A stretch of 64,000 bases of DNA, from positions 4,744-68,743 of the forward strand of contig CAJUTH010000014.1 in assembly GCA_910589275.1 (NCBI GenBank), given 5' to 3'. The stretch is from an uncultured Dorea sp. (GTDB taxonomy: Bacteria > Bacillota > Clostridia > Lachnospirales > Lachnospiraceae). How positions within the stretch are numbered: the stretch's first letter is position 1; each line of letters opens with the position of its first letter. This document shows, in pieces, positions 51,364 through 60,127 of this stretch. The notes beneath the pieces are model-generated. The model saw only the letters and a list, made by a program, of their open reading frames with translations, was not told where the DNA came from and searched no databases. A program made the position numbers and the translations under genes.

Positions 51364-51400
51364 TATTTTCTTTTTATGACGCGTTAGAAGGAAGCGAATG

Positions 51401-51425
51401 TTACTGTGAACGGAGTGAACAGTAC
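51401..51425 (+). repeat. Dispersed palindrome, copy between dagK and tRNA-Glu
   Basis: TTACTGT, core GAACGGAGTGA, ACAGTAC: the full TACTGT/ACAGTA arms are present. A near-identical GAAGGAAGCG/GAAGGAGCG pair flanks it. Confidence 0.8.
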
Positions 51426-51464
51426 GAAGGAGCGGAGAAAAATTTAAAAAAATGAAAAAAATAC

Positions 51465-51493
51465 TTGCTTCTTGTCATTTTTTTTGCTACAAT
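51465..51493 (+). promoter_or_regulatory. Promoter of tRNA-Glu
   Basis: TTGCTT and TACAAT separated by 17 bases, 28 bases before the tRNA. Confidence 0.65.
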
Positions 51494-51521
51494 AGACAAG
51501 CACGAGATGAGTAAGTGATAT

Positions 51522-51593
51522 GGCTCCGTGGTCAAGCGGTCAAGACGCTAGCCTCTCACGCTGGAATCCGGGGTTCGATTCCCCGCGGAGTCA
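51522..51593 (+). tRNA. tRNA-Glu(CTC)
   Basis: 72 nt, anticodon loop CCTCTCA (anticodon CTC), T-loop GGTTCGATTCC, acceptor GGCTCCG with CGGAGTC. No encoded CCA. Confidence 0.94.
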
Positions 51594-51599
51594 CTAGTT

Positions 51600-51641
51600 A
51601 AATCGCTGATATTCTTTGAAAAAAGAGATTCAGCGATTTTT
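51600..51641 (+). terminator. Terminator after tRNA-Glu
   Basis: AAATCGCTGA pairs with TCAGCGATTT (10 bp) and is followed by T residues. Confidence 0.8.
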
Positions 51642-51725
51642 CTATGTAAATCAACCAAAATGATCCGGAGATTTGTGAGCGGTAATTTGTAGACTGCCAA
51701 TCGCGAAAGAAAATAAAAAAAGTTG

Positions 51726-51754
51726 TTGACAAGCAGAAAGTGTTCATATATAAT
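51726..51754 (+). promoter_or_regulatory. Consensus promoter of the tRNA cluster
   Basis: TTGACA, exactly 17 bases, TATAAT: a perfect sigma-A consensus, 40 bases before tRNA-Pro. Confidence 0.9.
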
Positions 51755-51793
51755 ATGTCTTGTGTCGCGGAAGTGAGCAAAACATAATACTGT

Positions 51794-51868
51794 CGGGGTG
51801 TGGCTCAGCTTGGCTAGAGCGCCTGGTTTGGGACCAGGAGGTCGCAGGTTCGAATCCTGTCACCCCGA
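51794..51868 (+). tRNA. tRNA-Pro(TGG)
   Basis: 75 nt, anticodon loop TTTGGGA (anticodon TGG), acceptor CGGGGTG with CACCCCG, T-loop GGTTCGAATCC. First gene of a six-tRNA transcript. Confidence 0.95.
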
Positions 51869-51875
51869 TACTCAT

Positions 51876-51946
51876 GCGGGTGTAGTTCAATGGTAGAACA
51901 CCAGCCTTCCAAGCTGGATACGTGGGTTCGATTCCCATCACCCGCT
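51876..51946 (+). tRNA. tRNA-Gly(TCC)
   Basis: 71 nt, anticodon loop CTTCCAA (TCC), acceptor GCGGGTG with CACCCGC. Confidence 0.95.
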
Positions 51947-51974
51947 TTCTTAAACCCTTATGGATTAAGAGCAT

Positions 51975-52048
51975 GAGTCTGTAGCTCAGCTGGATAGAGC
52001 AACGGCCTTCTAAGCCGTAGGTCGAGGGTTCGAATCCCCCCAGGCTCG
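51975..52048 (+). tRNA. tRNA-Arg(TCT)
   Basis: 74 nt, anticodon loop CTTCTAA (TCT), acceptor GAGTCTG with CAGGCTC (one G-T pair). Confidence 0.95.
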
Positions 52049-52132
52049 TTGGCACGTACATTCAAGCAGACAGTCATACTTGAAGACGGGTCAGTCCCAC
52101 AGCCTTGGCGGTGGATGGACTTAATAGAATAT

Positions 52133-52207
52133 GGTGGGTATGGTGCAGTTGGTTAACGCGTCGGATTGTGGTTCCGAAGACCGTGGGTTCGAGTCCCACT
52201 ACCCACC
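52133..52207 (+). tRNA. tRNA-His(GTG)
   Basis: 75 nt, anticodon loop TTGTGGT (GTG). The extra 5' G typical of tRNA-His is encoded opposite the discriminator C. Confidence 0.95.
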
Positions 52208-52221
52208 CTTTTTTCTTTTAA

Positions 52222-52293
52222 TGGGCTATCGCCAAGCGGTAAGGCACAGGACTTTGACTCCTGCATTCGTTGGTTCGAATCCAACTAGCCCAG
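52222..52293 (+). tRNA. tRNA-Gln(TTG)
   Basis: 72 nt, anticodon loop CTTTGAC (TTG), acceptor TGGGCTA with TAGCCCA. Confidence 0.95.
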
Positions 52294-52301
52294 TTAATTA
52301 T

Positions 52302-52374
52302 GGGCGTGTAGCTCAGGTGGTAGAGCACTTGACTTTTAATCAAGTTGTCCGGGGTTCGAATCCCCGCACGCTCA
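52302..52374 (+). tRNA. tRNA-Lys(TTT)
   Basis: 73 nt, anticodon loop CTTTTAA (TTT), acceptor GGGCGTG with CACGCTC. Confidence 0.95.
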
Positions 52375-52387
52375 GTTGATGAAAATA

Positions 52388-52427
52388 CCTGGAAATCTTT
52401 AATATCAAAGGTTTCCGGGATTTTTTT
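52388..52427 (+). terminator. Terminator of the six-tRNA transcript
   Basis: A 13-bp stem (CCTGGAAATCTTT with AAAGGTTTCCGGG, two G-T pairs) is followed by A and seven T residues, 20 bases before the OatA-like start. Confidence 0.9.
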
Positions 52428-52446
52428 GATATATGGGGGTGTACAA

Positions 52447-54309
52447 ATGACGATGGGTAATAACAAAACTGTAGAAAGGAATAATTATATATCAGGGATT
52501 GACGGACTGAGAGCTGTTGCGGTTCTGCTAGTATTTGCATACCATTTGAAGCTGCCGTTTGTTAAGGGCGGATTGCTTGGCGTTACAGTATTTTTTGTAA
52601 TTTCAGGATTTTTGATTACACGTATATTAATGTCAGAAATAGAAAATACGAATACAATTAATCTGAAAAATTTTTGGACGAGACGTATTCGAAGACTGCT
52701 TCCGGCCGTTTTAACTATGCTTCCGGCATTGATATTTGCAAGCGCTGTAGTCAATAGAGTATTATTTACTAAAACTTGTCAGGATCTGCTTTCGGCGGTT
52801 TTTTGCTATAATAACTGGTGGCAGATTTTTAATCAGGTTTCCTATTTTGAAAATGCGGGCGCGCCGTCTCCGCTTACCCATTTTTGGTCTTTGGCGATAG
52901 AAGCACAATTTTACGTGATATATCCTTTCTTGCTTCTGGCTGCCGTCAGATTCAAGAACAGAAATAGAATGTTTGCAGGAATAACTTTCATATTGGCTGT
53001 TGTGTCGCTGGGATTGATGTGGTTTCTGTTTGATCCGGCAAAGGATCCAAGCAGGGTGTATTATGGGACGGACACAAGGGTATTTTCTCTGTTGTTTGGG
53101 AGCCTTCTGGCAATGATAGGCGAAGGGGAAGGCAGAGAAGGAAAGATTCCGTTTTTTTTGCGTGATATTGTGGGAGCAGCGGCTTTTGCAGGTATTATAT
53201 ATATGGCAGCGACAATTGACGGTTATAGCAGTTTCTTATATAAAGGAGGGCATGGACTCGCGTCTTTTCTTACCGTTTTTGTGATATATGCTATGATAAA
53301 TGAGAATAGTACTGTAAATAAAATCTTGAGTTGTTATCCGCTTACATGGATAGGCGTACGTTCTTATGGTATATATTTGTGGCATTATCCGATTATATTG
53401 TTGGTTAGCAGTGGAAAAAAATCTACATGGTGGATGGTACTTGTTGATATTTTGCTGACAGGAATTTTATCTGCGCTATCTTATTATTTTATTGAGACGC
53501 CTATACGACGCGGGGCTATTAGGCGAAATGTTGAGATTATGAAAAGTAAGCCGGAAACGCCTTGGGAGAAAAAGAAGCGTGGGCGAACGATACAGAGAAA
53601 TATTAAGGTGATTTGCGGGACGGCTGTAATAGGCGCCGGTGCGATTCTATGTGTTGTTTTTGTACCGAGGGAAACCGCTCTTGGCGATATTAATGCGATG
53701 AAGAAGCGGGCTGAAGATGCAAACGAACTTACGAGCCGGAGGACGGCGGAACTAAAGGATAAGAATGCAGGCTCCGAGACAGGAGGATTAAAAGATCAGA
53801 AGAATTTGTCTGATGAAGAAATTCTTTCTGGTTTGAATCTGCTTTTGATTGGAGATTCTATAGCGCTGGATGTTACCGATTATTATTATGAAACATTTCC
53901 GAACAGCATCAGCGATACGGAAATAGGCAGACAGACGATGGAGAGCGCTGAAATATACGATTCCTATGTTCAGGAAAATAATTGGGACGGAGATGGCGTA
54001 ATCTTTGCGCTTGGTTCGAATGGGCCTCTTTATGACTCTCTTCCGGCGCTGAGGGAAAGGATGGGACCGGACCGACCTTTATTTGTAATTACGGTTAAAG
54101 TACCGAACAATGAATGGGAGGATTCAAATAATGAAGAAATCTCTAAATTTGCAGAAGCAACGGATAATACATATCTGATAGATTGGTATCAGGCAAGTGA
54201 AGGGCATGACGAGTGGTTTGATGAAGATGATACGCATCTGTTGCCTGAGGGTGCAAAAGCATATAGAGATAAGATAAGAGAGGCTGTTCTCAATGTATTT
54301 CGAAGATAG
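52447..54309 (+). CDS. OatA-like peptidoglycan O-acetyltransferase (acyltransferase-3 plus SGNH)
   Basis: A 620-residue membrane protein. The N-terminal acyltransferase-3 domain (about residues 18-370, ten or so helices) opens with YISGIDGLRAVAVLLVFAYHL, has FWTRRIRRLLPA, and HFWSLAIEAQFYVIYPFLLL. A charged linker (about 420-480) leads to an extracellular SGNH domain (about 490-620) with LLIGDSIALDVT (nucleophile), GSNGPL and DDTHLLPEGAK (Asp and His). OatA O-acetylates MurNAc and blocks lysozyme. It is encoded next to a GH25 lysozyme gene, which fits coordinated wall protection and hydrolysis. The start follows GGGGGTG. Confidence 0.9.
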   Translation: MTMGNNKTVERNNYISGIDGLRAVAVLLVFAYHLKLPFVKGGLLGVTVFFVISGFLITRILMSEIENTNTINLKNFWTRRIRRLLPAVLTMLPALIFASAVVNRVLFTKTCQDLLSAVFCYNNWWQIFNQVSYFENAGAPSPLTHFWSLAIEAQFYVIYPFLLLAAVRFKNRNRMFAGITFILAVVSLGLMWFLFDPAKDPSRVYYGTDTRVFSLLFGSLLAMIGEGEGREGKIPFFLRDIVGAAAFAGIIYMAATIDGYSSFLYKGGHGLASFLTVFVIYAMINENSTVNKILSCYPLTWIGVRSYGIYLWHYPIILLVSSGKKSTWWMVLVDILLTGILSALSYYFIETPIRRGAIRRNVEIMKSKPETPWEKKKRGRTIQRNIKVICGTAVIGAGAILCVVFVPRETALGDINAMKKRAEDANELTSRRTAELKDKNAGSETGGLKDQKNLSDEEILSGLNLLLIGDSIALDVTDYYYETFPNSISDTEIGRQTMESAEIYDSYVQENNWDGDGVIFALGSNGPLYDSLPALRERMGPDRPLFVITVKVPNNEWEDSNNEEISKFAEATDNTYLIDWYQASEGHDEWFDEDDTHLLPEGAKAYRDKIREAVLNVFRR

Positions 54310-54389
54310 TTATCGACTATAAAAGATAGAACCGGATCAAAAGGGAAAAGAGAAAAAGGAATTTATATGATTATATGAAGGAGGAGTTG

Positions 54390-55334
54390 ATGAAAAGGAA
54401 TCAAAACTATATAAAAAGCGGTCTGGCTGTTTTGCTGATATGCGGCGGTCTGTTTGCTGGCTGTACTGGCGGAGACAGCAAGGAAACGATGGCGCCGCAG
54501 GCGGATTCAGGAAAGGCGGAACAGGAATCGGCAGAAGCAGACAGACAAGGACTGCAGGGAGAGGATAAATCAGAAAAAGAATTAGAGAAGCTTCGTTTTG
54601 TCGATTCATGGGGGGAGTGGCATAGTATGACGGTGAATCCAAATGTGGAAAAACATCCGTATGATTGGTCCTGCCTGACAAATACAGAAGAAGAAATTAA
54701 GTATGAGGGTGATGAACGTTACAATATACGCAAAGGGATAGATGTATCGGAGCATCAAGGCAAGGTTGACTGGGAAAAAGTTAGGGCGGCTGGATATGAA
54801 TTTGCTATGATTCGGATTGGCTACAGGGGATATGGAACCGAAGGCAGTCTGCACGTAGATGCAGTATTTCACGAGAATATTACCGGCGCAAAAGCGGCGG
54901 GAATTGATGTGGGAGTCTATTTTTTCTCACAGGCAGTAAATGAAGAGGAGACTCTTGAGGAAGCCGCGCTTGTGTTGGAGAATTTAGAAGGATATGAATT
55001 GGAGCTTCCGGTTGTATTTGACCCGGAAAGAATCCGTGATGATACGGCTAGAACAGACGATGTGTCAGGCGGACAATTTACAAAGAATACAGCCCTGTTT
55101 TGTAAGAAGATGAAAGAAGCCGGTTATCAGCCAATGATATATAGTAATCTGGTATGGGAGGCTTTTGAGTATGATATGGAACAATTGGCGGATTATCCTA
55201 TCTGGTATGCAGATTATGAAGCGGTGCCGCAAACGCCGTATCGGTTTACATTTTGGCAGTATTCAGAGAAAGGACGGGTGGATGGTATTAATGGAGCTGT
55301 AGATTTGAATGTGCAGTTCCACGAAAAGCAGTAA
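54390..55334 (+). CDS. Lipoprotein GH25 lysozyme (1,4-beta-N-acetylmuramidase)
   Basis: A 314-residue secreted muramidase. The signal peptide ends at the lipobox FAGC (about residue 25), followed by a Ser/Glu/Asp-rich linker. The GH25 domain (about 115-312) starts at RKGIDVSEHQGKVDWEKVRAAG with the catalytic Asp, has the FDPE acidic pair in LPVVFDPERI, and ends with FWQYSEKGRVDGINGAVDLN. The start at 54390 follows AAGGAGG at 8 bases rather than an ATG five codons upstream. It follows the OatA-like gene after 80 bases and could be co-transcribed. Confidence 0.9.
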   Translation: MKRNQNYIKSGLAVLLICGGLFAGCTGGDSKETMAPQADSGKAEQESAEADRQGLQGEDKSEKELEKLRFVDSWGEWHSMTVNPNVEKHPYDWSCLTNTEEEIKYEGDERYNIRKGIDVSEHQGKVDWEKVRAAGYEFAMIRIGYRGYGTEGSLHVDAVFHENITGAKAAGIDVGVYFFSQAVNEEETLEEAALVLENLEGYELELPVVFDPERIRDDTARTDDVSGGQFTKNTALFCKKMKEAGYQPMIYSNLVWEAFEYDMEQLADYPIWYADYEAVPQTPYRFTFWQYSEKGRVDGINGAVDLNVQFHEKQ

Positions 55335-55375
55335 AAAGCATCAGTGAAAAGAGTGGTAAGTGAAAAGAGCGGTAA

Positions 55376-55404
55376 TTGACAAGAAGGAAAAATTGTGATA
55401 GTAT
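55376..55404 (+). promoter_or_regulatory. Promoter of tRNA-Leu
   Basis: TTGACA and TAGTAT separated by 17 bases. Confidence 0.75.
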
Positions 55405-55456
55405 ACACAATGTCTTGAACAAAATCATGTAAATCATATGTCAAGATACTTTGCAA

Positions 55457-55537
55457 GCGGATATGGCGGAATTGGCAGACGCGCTAGACTTAGGATCTAG
55501 TGTCCCAGACGTGCAGGTTCAAGTCCTGTTATCCGCA
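55457..55537 (+). tRNA. tRNA-Leu(TAG)
   Basis: 81-nt class II tRNA with anticodon loop CTTAGGA (TAG), a short variable arm and acceptor GCGGATA with TATCCGC. Confidence 0.94.
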
Positions 55538-55544
55538 GTAAATG

Positions 55545-55588
55545 AAAAGTACCGGATGCCTGTAAATACAGTGCTTCCGGTACTTTTT
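55545..55588. terminator. Terminator after tRNA-Leu, sequence duplicated at 63048-63095
   Basis: AAAAGTACCGGA and TCCGGTACTTTT form a 12-bp stem with an internal CTGT/ACAG pair. The same hairpin, with three extra bases in the loop, precedes the rubredoxin gene end. Confidence 0.88.
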
Positions 55589-55958
55589 GATTGCAGAAAA
55601 ACGGGTGTGGCCGGATCTTCTTGGTACAGTATTTAAATAATATGATGATTGAGTTAATTGAAGAAAGAGAAGTAGCACTGGAATAGCATATAAGCGCGGA
55701 AATAAGCGATAGACTGTCTGCATTGTCAACTATATAACGAAATAAATGTAATATTTAGGCAATTTATCCAATTTGAGATAATACAGTGCTAAAAATGGAT
55801 AATAAACACGATAGACGGTTATAAATGAACCTAGGTATAATGAAGGCAAAGAAATGAAAGCAGCGGCTTTCAGAACGTAATGGGCCATTATGAAGCTAAT
55901 AAATATCAGGGTATATGGAGGAATGTATTTACACATGTAAGAAAAGGAGAAGGAGAAA
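55589..55958. other. 370-base AT-rich gap upstream of the ABC importer operon
   Basis: No gene was recognised. A weak promoter candidate (TAGACG-18-TATAAT, 55812-55841) lies about 120 bases before the binding-protein gene. The rest is AT-rich without clear repeats. Confidence 0.4.
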
Positions 55959-57257
55959 ATGAAAAAAAGAATAGTATCAATTGTGCTGCCAGTTATATTT
56001 ATCATGGGAATGCTTCCGGCCTGCGGGAGTACCAAGGATGCTCAGGGAGAAGAGAATGGGAAAGCATCAGATGAAAAACCTGAAAAAATGGTGATCTTAA
56101 TGTCATCGGAGGGAACCGCGCCGATGGAGCATGCGGTAAAAACTTTTGAGGAGGAAACCGGGATTAAGATTGAACTGATTTCAGAGGCATATGACAATAT
56201 GCATAATAAAATTATGACAATGGTTGCCGGAGGAAGCCAGCTTGATATTATTTCGCTGGATACGGTCTGGCCCGCTGAATTTGCCGATTCGGATCTGATT
56301 CTGCCTTTGGATGATTATATTGAGGATGATTTTTCGGAACAGTTTGTTGACATTGCATGGGAACAGTTAAGATTTGATGGAAAGCAGTATGGTATTCCTA
56401 CGGGGAATGATGCAAAATGGCTGTTTTATAATAAGGAAAAATTGAAAAAGGCCGGATACGAGGAACCGCCTAAAACATGGGAAGAACTTGGTGAAATGTC
56501 TCAGAAGATGGTAAAAGAAGGGATTGTGAAGTATGGAATGGCATTGGGCGCAAGCCAGGCAGAGGGATTGACTTGTGATTTTACGGCTATGCTGTATGGA
56601 TTTGGAGGGCAGTACAGGGAAAATGACGCTGAGGCCAGCGGAGCGTGGCAGTTAGACAGCGATTATGCAGCCGCCTGCATGACATGGTTAAAGGAATCCA
56701 TGGAGAATTATGTAATTGATCCGGCGTCTACCACTTATACAGACCGGAATGTGATGAATACATTTATGGCGGGAGACGTAGCATTTGTAACGGGATGGTC
56801 TTCCTACTGGACGACAACAAACAGCGAAGAGGAATCGGCGATTGCGGGGAAGGTTGGAATGACAATGCTTCCGGGCTCTGAAGACGCAGTTAGCGGCAGC
56901 GTTGCAGGCGGAGGAGGTTTTGCTGTGGCAAGGACGACGGCAAGTGAGAAATATGCAGTTGATTTTTTGAAACTGCTATGTGAAGAAGAGGTACAGAAGG
57001 ATTTTCTGCAGGGAGTATCCCAAATGCCAACCTTGAAGGCATTGTATGAAGAAGAGGAGCTGACAGAGAAATTCCCGATACTGGATATGGCGTTTCCGCA
57101 GTATGAATATGCACATTTCAGGCCGATACTGGTGCAGTATCAGGAATGGAGCACAATGCTTCAAGAGTCGATACACAAGGTGCTGGCAAACGGAGAGGAG
57201 CCGCGGGCTGTATTAGAAGAATTACAGGACTCGGTGGCAGAGAAGATAAAGAATTAG
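55959..57257 (+). CDS. Sugar ABC transporter substrate-binding lipoprotein (family 1)
   Basis: A 432-residue extracellular solute-binding protein. The signal peptide ends with the lipobox LPAC (residue about 22). Family segments are KTFEEETGIKIELIS, DIISLDTVWPAEFADSDLILPLDDYI, YGIPTGNDAKWLFYNKEKLKKAGYEEPPKTWEE and TFMAGDVAFVTGWSSYW. Its substrate is probably an oligosaccharide or glycoside. It is the first gene of a set with two permeases and downstream oxidoreductases. AGAAGGAG precedes the ATG. The ATPase is not encoded nearby and is presumably the shared MsmK/UgpC type. Confidence 0.92.
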   Translation: MKKRIVSIVLPVIFIMGMLPACGSTKDAQGEENGKASDEKPEKMVILMSSEGTAPMEHAVKTFEEETGIKIELISEAYDNMHNKIMTMVAGGSQLDIISLDTVWPAEFADSDLILPLDDYIEDDFSEQFVDIAWEQLRFDGKQYGIPTGNDAKWLFYNKEKLKKAGYEEPPKTWEELGEMSQKMVKEGIVKYGMALGASQAEGLTCDFTAMLYGFGGQYRENDAEASGAWQLDSDYAAACMTWLKESMENYVIDPASTTYTDRNVMNTFMAGDVAFVTGWSSYWTTTNSEEESAIAGKVGMTMLPGSEDAVSGSVAGGGGFAVARTTASEKYAVDFLKLLCEEEVQKDFLQGVSQMPTLKALYEEEELTEKFPILDMAFPQYEYAHFRPILVQYQEWSTMLQESIHKVLANGEEPRAVLEELQDSVAEKIKN

Positions 57258-57297
57258 CGATGTTTTTTGGGCAGACATAGACAAGTCAGGAGGAAGA

Positions 57298-58188
57298 ATG
57301 AAGAAAAGACTCTCGGCAAGAGAAGCCAGGCTGGGGATAGCAATGATATCCCCGGCAATGGCTGTTATAGTAGGACTTATGCTGTACCCTCTGCTGTATA
57401 CGGTTTATCTTACCGTTGCAGATTATCATGTGATGAAAGGGGTCAGCGGCGGCTTTACCGGCTTGGAGAAGTATATCCGGGTAATGACCGATTCCCAGTT
57501 TTGGAATGCGATCGGGGTTACGATGTATTTTGTGGCGGGTTCCCTGATTCTTCAGATGATTTTAGGATTTGCGGCAGCGCTGTTTCTGAATATCCCGTTT
57601 CGCGGCCAGAAATATTTAAGAGCGGTTATGCTGGCGCCATGGGCGGTTCCAACTGTAGCAAACGCGCAGTTGTGGAACTGGATACTGAATGCCAGTTATG
57701 GCGCTCTGAATAAACTGCTGATGCAGATTGGGATTATCAGCGAACCAATTGTATGGCTTGGGAGGCCTGCCTTGGCGCTGAATGTTATTATTGTAGCTGA
57801 TACATGGAAGATGCTGCCGCTGTTTGTAGTTATGCTTCTTGCAGGTATGGCGACAATACCAGAATCCCATTATGAGGCGGCAAAGCTGGAAGGGGCTGGG
57901 ATTTTGGCTTCTTTCCGGCTGATTACTTTTCCATTATTAAAGCCGATGCTGTTGGTTGTTTTGATACTGCGGACCTCGCAGGCGATTAAAGTTTTTGACA
58001 TTATCTATATGCTGACGCAGGGAGGACCGAATAATACGACAATGACGATTAGCTATTATACGTATTACCAGACGTTCGGATTGTTTGATTTTGGATATGG
58101 GGCGGCTTTGGGAATGATTGTAACGATAATTACGATTTTTATTGCCTTAACATATAAGAAAATATTGAAAGCGGAGGAAGTTTATTAG
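57298..58188 (+). CDS. Sugar ABC transporter permease, MalF-like
   Basis: A 296-residue inner permease with six helices (RLGIAMISPAMAVIVGLMLYP at the start). The EAA loop, which docks with the ATPase, reads YEAAKLEGAGILASFRLITFPLLKP. It forms a heterodimer with the following MalG-like protein. AGGAGGAAG precedes the ATG, 41 bases after the binding-protein gene. No unusual features. Confidence 0.94.
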   Translation: MKKRLSAREARLGIAMISPAMAVIVGLMLYPLLYTVYLTVADYHVMKGVSGGFTGLEKYIRVMTDSQFWNAIGVTMYFVAGSLILQMILGFAAALFLNIPFRGQKYLRAVMLAPWAVPTVANAQLWNWILNASYGALNKLLMQIGIISEPIVWLGRPALALNVIIVADTWKMLPLFVVMLLAGMATIPESHYEAAKLEGAGILASFRLITFPLLKPMLLVVLILRTSQAIKVFDIIYMLTQGGPNNTTMTISYYTYYQTFGLFDFGYGAALGMIVTIITIFIALTYKKILKAEEVY

Positions 58189-58200
58189 AAAGGAGCTGCA

Positions 58201-59085
58201 ATGAAGAAAACGATAAAAAGAAAAGCTGGCCGTTCCCTGCTGATTAGTATTGGAAGTATTGTTTTTCTGGCTTGGACCCTGCTTCCCTTGGTATGGATGT
58301 TTTTGTCAAGTATTAGTCCGACGAAACATCTGCTGGATCTATCCGCCTCTTGGATTCCGCCGGAACCGGTTTGGACAAGGTATCAGGATATTCTTTTTTC
58401 AGAAACGATTATGAATAAGGGAACGATTGTATCTTCTCCGGCGGCCGTGTTTAAAAGAGCGCTGCTGAACAGCATTTTTATATCCAGTATTGTAACGGTG
58501 ATTTCGATTACCGTGGGAGGAATGGCGGCATATGCGTTCGCGAGATTGTCTTTTCGGTTCCGGGATCAACTGCTCATGCTGATATTGATCCTGCAGCTTC
58601 TTCCAACGGTCTCTCTTTTGGTTCCGTTATATATTATTTTTAGAAAAATGGGGATTATCGATCACCTGATTTGTCTGGTTCTGCTGTATGTTACTTTTAC
58701 CCTTTCGTATACAATATGGGTTATGAGCGGATACTTCCGTTCTATTTCTGGGGATTTGGAAGCGGCTGCTATGGTAGACGGATGTTCTAGATTTGGCGCT
58801 TATATAAGGATTATTCTGCCAATTGCAAAACCCGGCTTCACAGCAACCGGGATATTGGCATTTTTAATGGCGTGGGATGAGTTTATGTATTCGCTGATTT
58901 TTATGAATTCACAGTCGAATAAAACGATTACGGTAGCATTATCGGAATTTACATCCAAATTCGGCATAGATTATGGAATGATGATGGCCGCATCGTGCAT
59001 TGCAACGGTGATTCCGGTATTGATTTCCATCGTTTTTCAGAAAAATATTACACAAGGATTGACAATGGGAGCGCTAAAAGAATAG
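58201..59085 (+). CDS. Sugar ABC transporter permease, MalG-like
   Basis: A 294-residue permease with six helices. It has the EAA loop as LEAAAMVDGCSRFGAYIRIILPIAKPG and the terminal MalG-type sequence ending in ITQGLTMGALKE. GAAAGGAGC precedes the ATG, 12 bases after the partner permease. It completes the membrane channel for the importer; the ATPase is missing from the operon. Confidence 0.94.
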   Translation: MKKTIKRKAGRSLLISIGSIVFLAWTLLPLVWMFLSSISPTKHLLDLSASWIPPEPVWTRYQDILFSETIMNKGTIVSSPAAVFKRALLNSIFISSIVTVISITVGGMAAYAFARLSFRFRDQLLMLILILQLLPTVSLLVPLYIIFRKMGIIDHLICLVLLYVTFTLSYTIWVMSGYFRSISGDLEAAAMVDGCSRFGAYIRIILPIAKPGFTATGILAFLMAWDEFMYSLIFMNSQSNKTITVALSEFTSKFGIDYGMMMAASCIATVIPVLISIVFQKNITQGLTMGALKE

Positions 59086-59100
59086 GAGGAGTTTTTAAGG

Positions 59101-60114
59101 ATGGAGAAATTAAGAGTAGGCATCGTAGGATGCGGAACAATAGCGGAAGGGCAGGCGGCAGCGGCAAAAGAGCTGAAAAATACGGAACTGATTGCAGTCT
59201 GTGATGTGATAGAAGAGCATGCGAAAAAATTTGCTGATAAATTTGATATTCCCAATGTATTTGCATCCTATCAGGAAATGTTCCAAAGCGGATTAATTGA
59301 TGCAGTGTATAACTGTACTCCTAATTTTATGCATCGGCAGGTAGTGGTAGACGCGGCGGATGCGGGGATGCATATTCTGACGCAGAAGCCGTTTGCAAAT
59401 ACGATAGAGGAAGCGAAGGAAATGTGCGATGCGGCAGATAGGAATGGGGTTATACTGCAGTCGGCCTTTTTCGAGCGGTTCAGAGGATACTGCCAGGCTA
59501 TGAAACAATGTATTGATTCGGGAAGGATCGGAAAACTTAGGATGATAAAGGCGCAGATGTCCCATTCAGGAATAGGGAGCTTTTATCATCCCAAAACAGA
59601 ATGGTTTGGAGACGTCTCTTTATCCGGGGGAGGCTGTCTTGCGGATATGGGCTCTCATCATCTGGATCTTATGCGGTGGCTGGCTGATTCAGAAGTAAAA
59701 GCAATTGATGCGCAGACGGATTGGATTTCGGAGGAGATGCCGGAACAGAATGCCATTGTAAATATTACATATCATAACGGTGTTATGGCGCAGGGGCATT
59801 GGAGCTTTGCAACCGTCGCACCCAAAGGAGTATGCTACGATAAATTTGAACTGTACGGAGATGAGGGAACGCTTTTTGTAACATGGGACAGGGATGCGGC
59901 TCCTAGATTCCAATTGGTGAGGGAAGGCGAAAGTACATGGAAAGATTATCCATACGAAGAGGTGGATGGATTCTATGCAATGGAGGAACATTTTGCGGAC
60001 TGTATTCGGAAGAATAAGAAACCAATGACTACCGGGGCGGATGGAATCCGTTCTGTAGAGACCATTGCAGCGGCTTATGAGAGTGCGCGGACGGGAAGAC
60101 GTCAGTATTTATAG
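59101..60114 (+). CDS. Gfo/Idh/MocA-family oxidoreductase 1
   Basis: A 337-residue NAD(P)-dependent sugar or cyclitol dehydrogenase. The Rossmann N-terminus has VGIVGCGTIAEGQAAAAKEL. The catalytic Lys lies in ILTQKPFAN, and GGGCLADMGSHHLDLMRWL carries the conserved Asp/His. The C-terminal alpha/beta domain follows. Substrates may be myo-inositol-like polyols or glycosides oxidised at C3. It starts 15 bases after the permease gene and its end is followed after 13 bases by the TIM-barrel gene, so all are one operon with the importer. Confidence 0.92.
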   Translation: MEKLRVGIVGCGTIAEGQAAAAKELKNTELIAVCDVIEEHAKKFADKFDIPNVFASYQEMFQSGLIDAVYNCTPNFMHRQVVVDAADAGMHILTQKPFANTIEEAKEMCDAADRNGVILQSAFFERFRGYCQAMKQCIDSGRIGKLRMIKAQMSHSGIGSFYHPKTEWFGDVSLSGGGCLADMGSHHLDLMRWLADSEVKAIDAQTDWISEEMPEQNAIVNITYHNGVMAQGHWSFATVAPKGVCYDKFELYGDEGTLFVTWDRDAAPRFQLVREGESTWKDYPYEEVDGFYAMEEHFADCIRKNKKPMTTGADGIRSVETIAAAYESARTGRRQYL

Positions 60115-60127
60115 AGGAAGGTGGATT

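Noticed and set aside
51744..52379. Open frames on both strands through the tRNA cluster
   Set aside because: They consist of tRNA sequence read as protein (for example GFEPATSWSQT, GSEDRGFESH); not genes.
60065..60127. Longer N-terminus for the TIM-barrel enzyme
   Set aside because: It would overlap the Gfo/Idh gene by 50 bases and adds an Arg-rich stretch not seen in the family.
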